Assembly: GCA_016789455.1 (NCBI GenBank) | Contig: JAEUQU010000002.1 | Location: 434,001-498,000, forward strand | Length of the DNA stretch: 64,000 bases | Reading direction: 5' to 3' | Source: Candidatus Saccharibacteria bacterium | GTDB taxonomy: Bacteria > Patescibacteriota > Saccharimonadia > Saccharimonadales > Saccharimonadaceae | In this document: positions 25,137-33,333 of the stretch, piece by piece | How the letters are laid out: each line of letters starts with the position of its first letter | Position numbering within the stretch: position 1 is the first letter of the stretch | Program-made: the position numbers and the translations under genes | The notes under the pieces: generated by a model | What the model was told of the DNA's origin: nothing | What the model saw: the letters and a program-made list of their open reading frames with translations, nothing else | Database searches by the model: none

Positions 25137-26018
25137 ATGCGCCTGGATGCCTACCTCGCACAGTACTGGCCTGAATACTCCCGCTCACAGTGGCAGAAGC
25201 TCATCAAGGCCGGCTATGTCTCGGTCAACGGGGCAGTGGTCACCATACCCAAGCAGCTGCTTGGTGAAGATGATGAGGTGACGCCGAACCCGCCCAAGCC
25301 CGACGAATACCTGCGCCAAACGCTTATCCCCGTCATCTACGCCGATGACGACGTGGTGGTACTGGACAAGCCGACCGGACTGCTGACACATGCCAAAGGC
25401 GCCTTGCTCGAGGAATACACCATCGCTGAATACATGCGCCCCCGCATGACTGATGGCAGTGAAGGTAACCGCCCCGGCATCGTCCACCGCCTGGACCGGG
25501 ACACCAGCGGCGTCATCATCTGCGCCCGCAACGATGCCACCCGCAGCTACCTGCAGCGGCAGTTCTCGCAGCGAAAGGTCAAAAAGACATATCTGGCACT
25601 GGTAGATGGGGTGCCGGACCTGCCCGAGGCCATCATCCGCGTACCCATCGAGCGTAATCCCAAGGCACCAGCGACATTCCGTCCGGGCGCGGGCGGCAAG
25701 CCTGCCGAAACGGCTTACAAGGTACTCTGGCACGACGATAAACGTGCCTTGTTGGAACTGCGCCCCCTGACCGGCCGCACCCATCAGTTGCGCGTCCATC
25801 TGACGCACCTGGGCGTACCTATCGTCAATGACCGGGTGTACAATCCCGCCACCAACTCCAAGAAGCGCCAACCGGAAGGGCGGATGGCGTTACATGCCCA
25901 CTCTTTGGAGATCACCATACCTGGCGGGCTGCGCAAAGTATTTACTGCGCACCTGCCGGATGACTTCACAGCCCTGGAGCCGGCCCTGCGCACGATCGAG
26001 CTGCCGGAGGCTCAGTGA
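25137..26018 (+). CDS. RluA-family 23S rRNA pseudouridine synthase
   Basis: 293 aa from the ATG at 25137, two bases after trpS. N-terminal S4 RNA-binding domain (MRLDAYLAQYWPEYSRSQWQ, AGYVSVNG), then the catalytic domain with GIVHRLDRDTSG, whose Asp is the nucleophile, and LTGRTHQLRVHLTHLGVPIV. RluD-like by layout, but the exact target uridine cannot be assigned. A longer frame to 24930 lies inside trpS and is not credible. Confidence 0.92.
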   Translation: MRLDAYLAQYWPEYSRSQWQKLIKAGYVSVNGAVVTIPKQLLGEDDEVTPNPPKPDEYLRQTLIPVIYADDDVVVLDKPTGLLTHAKGALLEEYTIAEYMRPRMTDGSEGNRPGIVHRLDRDTSGVIICARNDATRSYLQRQFSQRKVKKTYLALVDGVPDLPEAIIRVPIERNPKAPATFRPGAGGKPAETAYKVLWHDDKRALLELRPLTGRTHQLRVHLTHLGVPIVNDRVYNPATNSKKRQPEGRMALHAHSLEITIPGGLRKVFTAHLPDDFTALEPALRTIELPEAQ

Positions 26019-26857
26019 TGACCGACGGCACTGAACTGCTCGGCGAGAGCTTCAAACAAGCCGCCAGCCAGCTCGCCATCGACCCACCGCATGCCATGAT
26101 GCTCAGCGGCGTACAAGGCTACACACCACGCATCGAGGCCGACCTTCTGGCCGGCCTGATTATCGGTGGTCATGGCGGTCAGGTACAGGTGTTACGGCCA
26201 GAGAAAGACAAGACCGGTATCAGCATCGAGCAGGTCCGCGGCCTCTACCAGGCCACCCGCTCCAAACAGGCCAGCGGCCGGGCCGTCTGGCAACTCTACC
26301 TCGAGGGCGCTTCAGATGCCGCCCAGAACGCCTTGCTGAAGCTGCTTGAGGAGCCGCCGCTCCACACAGTCTTCATCCTGGTGGTCGCTCATACTGATAG
26401 TCTATTGCAGACCATACGCTCACGCAGCCAGCCCCTGTCCGCCACGCCGTTCAGTCCGCAGCAGGCCATCGCATGGCTGGAACGGGAGGCTGGCCTGGAT
26501 ACCGCCACCAACCAGCAGTTACTGTTTCTGTCCGAAGGCAGCGCCACCGAACTGGTGCACCTGGCCGGCGACGAGCAGTATCGCATGCTGCAGCTGGAAA
26601 ATGCCGCCGCGGCCAAACGCCTGGTCGGCAGCCCGGTCTATGATTGCCTCACCGACCTCAATCAATACGGACAGGACAGGGAAAGGACCCTTCGGATCCT
26701 GCACCTCGCCATCGTTATGCTGAACCGCCTGGCGGCTGCCCAGAACAGCCCGGGCATACTGCGCCAGCTCCGTCATTACCTCAAGTACTACGAACGTATC
26801 CACAGGAACGGGAATGTCCGTGCCCAAATGCTCGCAGCCATTACCGCCCGTGGCTAA
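26018..26857 (+). CDS. holB: DNA polymerase III delta-prime-like clamp loader subunit
   Basis: 279 aa. Start overlaps the previous stop (tgatg). Clamp-loader AAA fold signature AAQNALLKLLEEPPLHTVFI followed by LLQTIRSRSQPL (sensor I/SRC region, here SRS). The P-loop is absent (GVQGYTPRIEAD in place of GxxGxGK), as expected for a delta-prime subunit that does not hydrolyse ATP. C-terminal helical collar region present. Shorter than E. coli HolB (334 aa). The gene symbol is by family; sequence similarity is modest. Confidence 0.8.
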   Translation: MTDGTELLGESFKQAASQLAIDPPHAMMLSGVQGYTPRIEADLLAGLIIGGHGGQVQVLRPEKDKTGISIEQVRGLYQATRSKQASGRAVWQLYLEGASDAAQNALLKLLEEPPLHTVFILVVAHTDSLLQTIRSRSQPLSATPFSPQQAIAWLEREAGLDTATNQQLLFLSEGSATELVHLAGDEQYRMLQLENAAAAKRLVGSPVYDCLTDLNQYGQDRERTLRILHLAIVMLNRLAAAQNSPGILRQLRHYLKYYERIHRNGNVRAQMLAAITARG

Positions 26858-26881
26858 GATTTGCTATACTGGGATAAGCAT

Positions 26882-27544
26882 ATGTACTCGTTATTTCTTC
26901 TAGGATTGTTCGGCGTGATGCTCCAGCGTGCCTGGAACCGTGAGCCAAAAGCAGCTACCAACAACGTGGCCTCTGGCCTGACCGCCCGGCTTGATAAGCT
27001 GTGGGAAGTGGCTCAAGAGAGTATTCAGGAACGCAAGTACCTGCGGGCCGAACGCGCCCTGCTGACCATCCTCAAGGTGGATGAGCGCAGCGCCACCGCT
27101 TACAACCGCCTTGGCATCCTCTATGCCAAACAAAAGGAATACTCCGACGCCATCGAATGTTTTGAGATAGCCCAGAGCCTGGAGCCAAGCGCTTCCAGCC
27201 TGCACAACGTCGGCCTGATCTACTACGAAACCGAGAACTACCCCAAGGCTGCCATTGCTTTTGAGCAGGCCCTGGCCATGGAAGATAACCACGCCTCCCG
27301 CTACATCGCCTACGGCAAGGTACAGGAGAAGCTTGGCAACTACAAGAAGATGATTGATGCGTATGAGCAGGCCGTCACCCTGGAGCCAAGCCCGCAGATG
27401 CTACGCTTTGTAGCTGATGCTTATGCCCGCACCAACCAGCCCGAGCTGGCCGAGCGCGCCAACGCCGAACTGGCGCAGATCAACAGTGGCGCCAGTGTTT
27501 CGCATACCAAGGCCAAGCCGGCAGCCCGCCGCGTGGTCATGTAG
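26882..27544 (+). CDS. TPR repeat protein with N-terminal membrane anchor
   Basis: 220 aa from the ATG at 26882, 11 bases after a TATACT box (26865-26870), no Shine-Dalgarno. Short hydrophobic start (YSLFLLGLFGVML), then TPR units from about 45: RAERALLTILKVDERSATAY, EYSDAIECFEIAQSLEPSAS, NYPKAAIAFEQALAMEDNHA, NYKKMIDAYEQAVTLEPSPQ. A protein-protein scaffold; partner unknown. Confidence 0.85.
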   Translation: MYSLFLLGLFGVMLQRAWNREPKAATNNVASGLTARLDKLWEVAQESIQERKYLRAERALLTILKVDERSATAYNRLGILYAKQKEYSDAIECFEIAQSLEPSASSLHNVGLIYYETENYPKAAIAFEQALAMEDNHASRYIAYGKVQEKLGNYKKMIDAYEQAVTLEPSPQMLRFVADAYARTNQPELAERANAELAQINSGASVSHTKAKPAARRVVM

Positions 27545-27567
27545 TGTGCTGGTGGCGCAACAATTGC

Positions 27568-27596
27568 TTGATTAGTTGTCCGATATCCGCTACTAT
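27568..27596 (+). promoter_or_regulatory. Promoter of the tRNA-Thr/tRNA-Tyr pair
   Basis: TTGATT (27568-27573), 17-bp spacer, TACTAT (27591-27596), 49 bases before the first tRNA. Confidence 0.6.
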
Positions 27597-27645
27597 TATC
27601 TCTGTATTCAGGCCACCGGAGCGAAACGATGGCCGTAGGACACGC

Positions 27646-27721
27646 GCCGAAGTAGCTCAGCTGGTAGAGCAGCTGTTTTGTAAACAGCGGGTCGCAGGTT
27701 CGAGCCCTGTCTTCGGCTCCA
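27646..27721 (+). tRNA. tRNA-Thr (anticodon UGU)
   Basis: 76 bases with encoded CCA. Acceptor gccgaag/cttcggc, D arm gctcagctggtagagc, anticodon stem ctgtt/aacag around TGT, T arm with ggttcgagccc. Confidence 0.97.
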
Positions 27722-27767
27722 AGTACTGAATTGGGCATTCCCGCCACAATTCATTAAGTTTTAACAT

Positions 27768-27852
27768 GCTGGGATAGTGAAGCGGTCAAACACGGCTGAC
27801 TGTAAATCAGCTGGCTCAGCCTTCGGGGGTTCGAATCCCTCTCCCAGCACCA
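27768..27852 (+). tRNA. tRNA-Tyr (anticodon GUA)
   Basis: 85 bases, class II with a long variable arm (ggctcagcc). Acceptor gctggga/tcccagc, anticodon stem ctgac-tGTAaat-cag, encoded CCA. Its 3' end is repeated at 28025. Confidence 0.96.
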
Positions 27853-27888
27853 ATTTAAGAAACCGCCTCGTGCGGTTTTTTAAATTGG
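27850..27888 (+). terminator. Terminator of the tRNA pair
   Basis: ccaatttaagaaaccgc paired with gcggttttttaaattgg, 5-base loop. The stem begins at the CCA end of tRNA-Tyr. Confidence 0.85.
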
Positions 27889-28024
27889 TCTTGAGTTGGG
27901 ATTCGATCGCCCGAAGGCGAAGCCTGAGCGGGGCAGAACTGCCAGTGGCAGTTCTGTAAGCAATGCTTGGCCGAGTGGGTGAGCTGTAGCGCCAGCGAAG
28001 GCGAACGTAGAGCGAGCAAGACAA
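27889..28024. other. Non-coding stretch with small hairpins, possible tRNA remnant
   Basis: No supported ORF. Contains a perfect 10-bp hairpin cagaactgcc-agt-ggcagttctg (27934-27956) and smaller cgcc/ggcg arms. Bases from about 27964 (tgcttggccgagtgggtgag) look like the 5' acceptor and D arm of a tRNA and could pair 6 of 7 positions with the cccagca of the repeat at 28025-28045, but no anticodon arm is recognisable. Confidence 0.4.
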
Positions 28025-28045
28025 TTCGACTCCCTCTCCCAGCAC
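28025..28045 (+). repeat. Second copy of the tRNA-Tyr 3' end, possible attachment-site remnant
   Basis: Matches 20 of 21 bases of the tRNA-Tyr T-arm/acceptor end (27830-27850), without CCA. It marks the border between housekeeping sequence and the AT-rich block that follows. Confidence 0.6.
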
Positions 28046-28115
28046 GCGTAGTACTGCCCTGCAATAAAGTAGCTTTATAGGCGTATAATGAACACTACTT
28101 CAGAGGACAAGCAAT

Positions 28116-29684
28116 ATGAATATTACAGACATGGTCACAAGAGGAATGCTGTCGCAGACTGCAGAGAATAAGATTGAGTTCCTGCGCTCGTTGCTAGGTA
28201 TAAATTCATCGATCCTTATAGCAGTCGTGGGTCTGGTGTTTATTCTTTACCAGATCGACCGTTATAACAAATTCAAGAAGATTAACTATTGGTATTTAGT
28301 TACTTACGTTTTAGCTGGCACTACTATAGGACTAGTCATTCCAACGGTCTTCCTGCACAGTGCCGATCCGCATAATAAAAACCCGCTGTACATAGTTGCT
28401 GGGCTATCGGTTTATATTTTAATATTGCTGTCAACCACGTATATGGTACTGGCTCTGCAGTCCATGTCCACAACACGAATTATCAAGAGATTTCGCTACC
28501 GTACTGCTTTAAGCATAAAACTTGAGCGATTTTACGCAAAGACATACAACATCGTTAGCAGATTTTTCTTCAAAGTGACCAAAACCGAAATGAAATTTAA
28601 AGGCAAGTATAAAGAACTCTGGCGTATAGGTACTGGAAGGAATCTTCACCCACTAGCAAAGATGAATAAAGAAACTTGTCTTCAGCATGGCGTCGTAGGG
28701 CAGGAATACGATGTTGCCGAGCTATCGCCGCTAAGCGTTCGTATGGACTTGCTTGTAAGAATGGCGGCAACCGCAGCCGACACTAATGACATAAAGGTAT
28801 TCCGGCAAATTATAGAAAGATACGTCAACCTAATTAAGAAGTCAGATGATCATCAAGAGGAGTATTCAAACGACCTGCAGTCTATTGCCGGAATTCTAAT
28901 ACGAAATAACCGCTACGAGCTATACGACCTGCTGATTGAAGACATAGGCACACTGCTTCTGAAAGATAAAAAGGCACTAAAACAGCTTGATGACAACAAT
29001 GGATATCTATACGCTACGCTCCTGTACCAATATGTTGGTAAGGCGAATGATGCCGAATCAGCGCAGCGGGGCGCAACGCGACTGATGAACCTGCACTTTG
29101 CCATACTCAATGCTAACGACGATGACCAGGCTAGCAACTGGCTAACTACAGGGGACGCCTGCAAGCAATACGAAATTAAGTCTGCTTCAAAAATTGCAGA
29201 GAAGGAACAGCCGTACAGTTTATGGCTAATGTACGAGAAAGCAAATTATTTTACTCATCATGGAGCAGAGGTTAAAGATGTCCGGATTTCTATCGCTTAT
29301 CTGCGTCTTATCTCAAACATAGGGATAATCGGTCGCGTGTACAGATATCATTGTGGCGCAACAGACTGTTCCAAATCTATCTATCAGCATGCATTTGAGA
29401 CTTTCGAGACACTTGGCGAATATTATATAGACCAGTTTGATGAAAAAGATACTGAGCGCTACCTATACGCATATACTGATGCCTTTGAAAAGCTAACCGG
29501 TTATGAAATCAAGTTTGATTTTAGGCAAGGCAAGCGCATCATCAATAGGAATAAGCCTAAAATGATGCACACCTTCAAAATAGGCCCGACTCACGAGACA
29601 TCAGACATGGAATCTATTGACTATAGTAAGCTAAACAAAAAAACACTGCATCGCCTGATGGTTAGCCGTAAAGCTACCTGGTAG
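28116..29684 (+). CDS. Large membrane protein of unknown function
   Basis: 522 aa. Three hydrophobic helices near the N terminus (about 31-47, 58-80, 91-115), then some 400 cytosolic residues that look helical, with no motif I recognise. TATAAT at 28084-28089; AGAGGA 9 bases before the ATG. AT-rich, first gene after the tRNA-Tyr repeat. The layout (membrane anchor plus large helical domain) fits a sensor or effector, but nothing in the sequence decides it. Confidence 0.75.
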   Translation: MNITDMVTRGMLSQTAENKIEFLRSLLGINSSILIAVVGLVFILYQIDRYNKFKKINYWYLVTYVLAGTTIGLVIPTVFLHSADPHNKNPLYIVAGLSVYILILLSTTYMVLALQSMSTTRIIKRFRYRTALSIKLERFYAKTYNIVSRFFFKVTKTEMKFKGKYKELWRIGTGRNLHPLAKMNKETCLQHGVVGQEYDVAELSPLSVRMDLLVRMAATAADTNDIKVFRQIIERYVNLIKKSDDHQEEYSNDLQSIAGILIRNNRYELYDLLIEDIGTLLLKDKKALKQLDDNNGYLYATLLYQYVGKANDAESAQRGATRLMNLHFAILNANDDDQASNWLTTGDACKQYEIKSASKIAEKEQPYSLWLMYEKANYFTHHGAEVKDVRISIAYLRLISNIGIIGRVYRYHCGATDCSKSIYQHAFETFETLGEYYIDQFDEKDTERYLYAYTDAFEKLTGYEIKFDFRQGKRIINRNKPKMMHTFKIGPTHETSDMESIDYSKLNKKTLHRLMVSRKATW

Positions 29685-29690
29685 CCATGG

Positions 29691-30023
29691 CTACTTTTTC
29701 GCAAATGGCAGTTTATCTAGTAAGAACTGGCGCTCCTGCTTTAAGCGCTCCAGCTCACGTAAAGGACGCGTCCTAGCGGTCGTCACCATCCGCAGGCGCT
29801 GGTCTTCATTGACTAAATGTCCGGTCGTTCTTGCTGTGATGTCTGAGTCAATACCATCAACCTCGTTTTCCTTAGCCCGAATTGCACGCTCATTTGCAAG
29901 CAACTTACGATAGAGAATAATCTGCCAGATACTGTAGCTAACTAAGGTGACGGTCGCGGCAACCACACTCATAAAAGTCAAGATATCAGTGACGCTGCCG
30001 AGCGTGATTGACAAAGAATGCAT
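29691..30023 (-). CDS. Small membrane protein of unknown function
   Basis: 110 aa. One hydrophobic segment (about 12-36), then a charged coiled-coil-like region (KLLANERAIRAKENEVDGID; LRELERLKQERQFLLDKL). TTTAAT (30030-30035) sits 6 bases before the ATG and TTGTAA 18 bp further, so the mRNA is probably leaderless. Convergent with the 28116 gene, divergent from the 30090 gene. Confidence 0.6.
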   Translation of the reverse strand: MHSLSITLGSVTDILTFMSVVAATVTLVSYSIWQIILYRKLLANERAIRAKENEVDGIDSDITARTTGHLVNEDQRLRMVTTARTRPLRELERLKQERQFLLDKLPFAKK

Positions 30024-30029
30024 AAGACT

Positions 30030-30060
30030 ATTAAACAGTACTCGATCGGTAGGTTACAAT
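30030..30060. promoter_or_regulatory. Overlapping divergent promoters
   Basis: Minus strand: TTGTAA (30054-30059), 18 bp, TTTAAT (30030-30035). Plus strand: TTAAAC (30031-30036), 18 bp, TACAAT (30055-30060). The boxes of one promoter lie on those of the other, so only one may fire at a time. Confidence 0.6.
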
Positions 30061-30089
30061 AGCCACACAAGGTTATTGAAAGGAGCGCC

Positions 30090-30821
30090 ATGGATATCCT
30101 CTGGTTTTATATTTCGGCCGACGACAAGGATTTTTGGGCCGGCGTAATCGGCACTATAGTTAGCAACTTGGTGACCGTGCTGGGTATCTTTATAGCCGCC
30201 TGGCTTGCACACCGGCATGAACGGCGCAAAACAGAGAATGAAAAGCTGGCAGTTTACTCACGGGCATGCCTGAGGGCTGAAGCCGACCTTAATAACCTCC
30301 TAACTATGCTTTACGCCAATGTCAGACTGCTACAGGCGTGTACGCAGCATTTGGCCGACGGAGCCGCCATGGCTAACCTTCCACGCGTGACGCCTATTAA
30401 CCGTGAGCTATTTGCCGAATTTAGAAACACCGAGTTGATTAATACATGGCTGAGCCTCTACCAGGCGAACAGCTTAGTCAACAATCTCGTAGAGGATTAC
30501 CGGCAATACTATGCAAGAGTGACCGACGAGGTCCATACAATGCTGTTAAATGGTGAAAAACCAGAAGCCAAGGTAATCCAGGATGACTATCGGACTCTGC
30601 AAGGGTTTGGTGGTGCGGTGGGCCGCGCCACCGAGGGATGCATCGAGCGTGCCTTTGATACTTACGCTCTCATCTCGGTCCATGCAAATGATGGCGAAAT
30701 GAGATTCAAGCGGTTTAAAAAACTGTACGAGTTCCGTGCAACAGAAGCGGACCTCGAAGCCGAGCGTGCCAAGCTGGTTAAGCAATTTAGCCCGGATGAC
30801 ATGTTCCTGGACGTCAAATAG
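30090..30821 (+). CDS. Membrane-anchored protein of unknown function
   Basis: 243 aa. One membrane helix at about 16-42 (WAGVIGTIVSNLVTVLGIFI), then a basic stretch (HRHERRKTENEK) and a helical cytosolic domain with no recognised motif. AAAGGAG lies 6 bases before the ATG. Short hairpin with gccgga/tccggc arms follows the stop (about 30824-30846). Part of the same accessory block. Confidence 0.7.
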   Translation: MDILWFYISADDKDFWAGVIGTIVSNLVTVLGIFIAAWLAHRHERRKTENEKLAVYSRACLRAEADLNNLLTMLYANVRLLQACTQHLADGAAMANLPRVTPINRELFAEFRNTELINTWLSLYQANSLVNNLVEDYRQYYARVTDEVHTMLLNGEKPEAKVIQDDYRTLQGFGGAVGRATEGCIERAFDTYALISVHANDGEMRFKRFKKLYEFRATEADLEAERAKLVKQFSPDDMFLDVK

Positions 30822-31001
30822 ATTGCCGGACAATACGAGTAATCCGGCAAACACGAAACTGACGAGTATCATCCCCATGGTGAGCAGCCATCTTAATGCA
30901 TGTATGAACAGTTTGCAACCGTAAGCGCTTGTACGACCAACAGTGATCAGCCTCAAGCTCATTAGTTAATACAACTTTCAAAGATATGTCATAATACAAC
31001 G

Positions 31002-31910
31002 GTGAAAAACACTAGATTTGAATACCTAATAAAAACGCTATCTCGTACTAAACGTAAAGATTACGAAAATTATATTGTTAATGCCATATGGAATAGGCTT
31101 AACGATAGCTCTATCAAGCCCGCATCACAGTGGTTTGTAAAGAACCAGAATGGCTGGCATCTCATAGATCTCTACTTTCCACAAATTAATCTTGGTGTCG
31201 AGTGCGACGAAGGCCACCACAAGAGCAACCAAGCCAATGACGAGCAGCGAGAATTAAAACTTATCGAAGTCCTAAGTGCCGCAAGTAAGCATCCATATCA
31301 GGCTTTGCATATTGACGCCACTTTACCGTTTGAAGATATAGAACTAAAAATAAATGATTGCGTGCGCAAGATAAAGATGCTCGTTAAAGAAAGACGTGAA
31401 GCTAACGATTTTATTGAATGGTCTGACGTAGACACAGTGACATATTTTAAAGATAAACAAATTATACGTTCCAGTGACGATATACTATTTCCAACTATCG
31501 TCAGTGCGGTAAATAGCCTCATGCAGTCTACCAAGAAAGGCTACCAACTGGGATACTTTACTCCTCGAGGATTAGATTCCAAGTATAAGTTTTGGTTTCC
31601 TCAATTGGAAGTTGAAGGTAAGGCTCAAGCACGGGGATGGCATAATATATTGTCCGAAGACGGCAAAACCATCACTGAATATAATGACGACATAAAGGCC
31701 AACATGGTCAATTGGGAGGGCACAAGTCGCAAAGAGTTTTTAGACTATATTCGAGTTACTTTTGCCAAGGTGCGCGACCCCATCACCAATAAGCGCGCTT
31801 ATAAATTTGTCGGCTTATTTGAGTTAAAAGCTATAGACGATGGCGATGTTAGGACTTACTCTAAAATTAGCGATACTTTCAATGCCAGTAGGTACAAGTT
31901 GTCTACTTAA
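31002..31910 (+). CDS. PD-(D/E)XK nuclease, PvuRts1I/AbaSI-like modification-dependent type
   Basis: 302 aa, GTG start. Residues 15-95 read RTKRKDYENYIVNAIWNRL ... WHLIDLYFPQINLGVECDE, with Asp56, Glu67, Asp69, His72-His73 and then Asp80 and Arg83 (NDEQRELKL). This is a Vsr-type nuclease core. The C-terminal part has IRSSDDILFPTIVSAVNSLM, KFWFPQLEVEGKAQARGWHN and SEDGKTITEY, which resembles the SRA-like half of PvuRts1I-family enzymes that cut DNA carrying hydroxymethyl- or glucosyl-hydroxymethylcytosine. A CATAAT box lies 6 bases before the GTG: leaderless. No methylase nearby, as expected for a modification-dependent enzyme. Family assignment is from memory of the pattern. Confidence 0.6.
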   Translation: MKNTRFEYLIKTLSRTKRKDYENYIVNAIWNRLNDSSIKPASQWFVKNQNGWHLIDLYFPQINLGVECDEGHHKSNQANDEQRELKLIEVLSAASKHPYQALHIDATLPFEDIELKINDCVRKIKMLVKERREANDFIEWSDVDTVTYFKDKQIIRSSDDILFPTIVSAVNSLMQSTKKGYQLGYFTPRGLDSKYKFWFPQLEVEGKAQARGWHNILSEDGKTITEYNDDIKANMVNWEGTSRKEFLDYIRVTFAKVRDPITNKRAYKFVGLFELKAIDDGDVRTYSKISDTFNASRYKLST

Positions 31911-32102
31911 TGTTTAAATATTTCGGCAAGTGAAACAAAAAGGCCCAATAAGATCAATGGATATGATAACTGTAAGGTTCTTAAAAAGTAGAGTACAAAA
32001 GAGGTAGTAGGATCCATTTAGTAAGACTTCCACTATTCGAATGAAATTTTTTATCAACGACAATCCTATCCATACTTTTAGTGCTTTTGCTATACTCAAC
32101 CC

Positions 32103-32414
32103 ATGCACCAATACTACGAAGTCCACATCTCCGCCGAAACCCAACCCCAAGCCGACACCATCCTTAATTCATTACTAGAAAAGAAACTTGCCACCGGCGG
32201 CCAATTCATCAAGACCCCATCCCGCTTCCTCTGGAAAGGCGAGATAGAAGAGATGGATTACATCACTATCACCTCATTCACGACTGCCGAGAAGAAAGAG
32301 GCCCTCGTGTAGGATGTCGAGCTAAACACTTCCGAAGAATTCCCCATGATCCGTTTCATCGCCATCGACGTCAACCACAAGCTTGCCTCGTGGATCGAGC
32401 AAACACTAGCATAG
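32103..32414 (+). pseudogene. cutA: CutA-like protein interrupted by an in-frame TAG
   Basis: The frame opens at 32103, meets TAG at 32310-32312 after 69 codons and continues in the same frame for 33 more codons to TAG at 32412. Together about 103 codons, the length of CutA1 divalent-ion tolerance proteins, with LLEKKLATGGQFIKTPSRFL, WKGEIEEMDYITITSF before the stop and the fold's last strand and helix (FPMIRFIAIDVNHKLASWIE) after it. TATACT 6 bases before the ATG indicates a leaderless mRNA. A point mutation, read error or readthrough are all possible. Confidence 0.7.
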
Positions 32415-32428
32415 GACAATCATGTAGT

Positions 32429-32902
32429 ATGTCTGAAAAGATCTTTCACCTCCAACCCTGGAACCCTGCACTTGTGACTACCGCGCACAAAGTAACCCGC
32501 CAAATCCACGCCCTCGCTCCAGAACTTGAAGTCCTCTTCATGGGAGCCGCCGCCTTAGCCCTCCCCGGCAAGAACGACATCGACCTCGACATCCTCTGCG
32601 ACGCCCACGACGTCAGCAAGTACGCAGCACTCCTCGCGCCAGTACTCGGCGAACTCAAAGAACTCAACGACAAGACCGCCTCCTGGTCCACCACCATCGA
32701 CGGTTTCAAAGTGGACGCCATCCTCTCCGACCCGACCATCTCACACGTACCAAAACAACAGGCCATCTTCCACAAGCTCAAGGCCAACGCCAAGCTACGC
32801 GACCACTACCGCCAGCTCAAGGAGTCCTGCGACGGCAAACCCTACAAAGAGTACGAGCAGCACAAGAAAGCCTTCTTCGAGCAGGTATATAATAGTAACT
32901 AG
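32429..32902 (+). CDS. GrpB/UPF0157-like nucleotidyltransferase-fold protein
   Basis: 157 aa from the ATG at 32429. FMGAAALALPGKNDIDLDIL is the nucleotidyltransferase-type G-S/A...D-x-D pattern of the GrpB family (usually IGSTAVPGL...KPIIDI), and the end PKQQAIFHKLKANAKLRDHY matches its FRDYLR helix. No substrate is known for the family. Confidence 0.7.
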   Translation: MSEKIFHLQPWNPALVTTAHKVTRQIHALAPELEVLFMGAAALALPGKNDIDLDILCDAHDVSKYAALLAPVLGELKELNDKTASWSTTIDGFKVDAILSDPTISHVPKQQAIFHKLKANAKLRDHYRQLKESCDGKPYKEYEQHKKAFFEQVYNSN

Positions 32903-32932
32903 AAACCTTAGCGCAGATTCCAGGAGGTAACT

Positions 32933-33325
32933 ATGTTCGAACCAACCAGCACATTCAGCGGCTTCTCCGTTGATGATATCAAAGCGGCAGAAGCATTCTA
33001 CGCCGATACCCTGGGCGTCACCATCGACAGCACAGAGATGGGCCTCGATATCACTCTGCCTGGCGGCGCAAAACTCTTTGTTTACGAGAAAGAGGATCAT
33101 CAGCCTGCTACGTTCACCGTCCTTAACTTCATCGTCGATGACATCGACAAGTCCATCGCAGCCCTCGAAGAAAAAGGCGTCACTTTTGAACACTACGACC
33201 TTGGCAACGGCGCCGTAACTGACGAAAGCGGCGTACTGCGCGGTCTTAGCGCAAACATGGGTCCGGATATCGCCTGGTTCAAGGACCCTGCAGGCAACGT
33301 CCTATCACTCGTACAGACGCAATAG
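32933..33325 (+). CDS. VOC/glyoxalase-superfamily protein
   Basis: 130 aa. beta-alpha-beta-beta-beta units: FSVDDIKAAEAFYADTLGVT, FTVLNFIVDDIDKSIAALEE, and the C-terminal AWFKDPAGNVLSLVQTQ. AGGAGGT 6 bases before the ATG, the best Shine-Dalgarno in this block, with a TATAAT box at 32888-32893. Substrate unknown; a two-domain-fold enzyme or antibiotic-binding protein. Confidence 0.9.
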   Translation: MFEPTSTFSGFSVDDIKAAEAFYADTLGVTIDSTEMGLDITLPGGAKLFVYEKEDHQPATFTVLNFIVDDIDKSIAALEEKGVTFEHYDLGNGAVTDESGVLRGLSANMGPDIAWFKDPAGNVLSLVQTQ

Positions 33326-33333
33326 GGAACAGC

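Noticed and set aside
27768-31910. Active integrative element between tRNA-Tyr and 31.9 kb
   Set aside because: No integrase, recombinase or replication gene and no distal att copy in view; only a remnant or past event is supported.
32310-32312. Reassigned stop codon as an explanation of the broken CutA gene
   Set aside because: Many intact genes in the window end in TAG, TAA or TGA, so no stop codon is generally reassigned.
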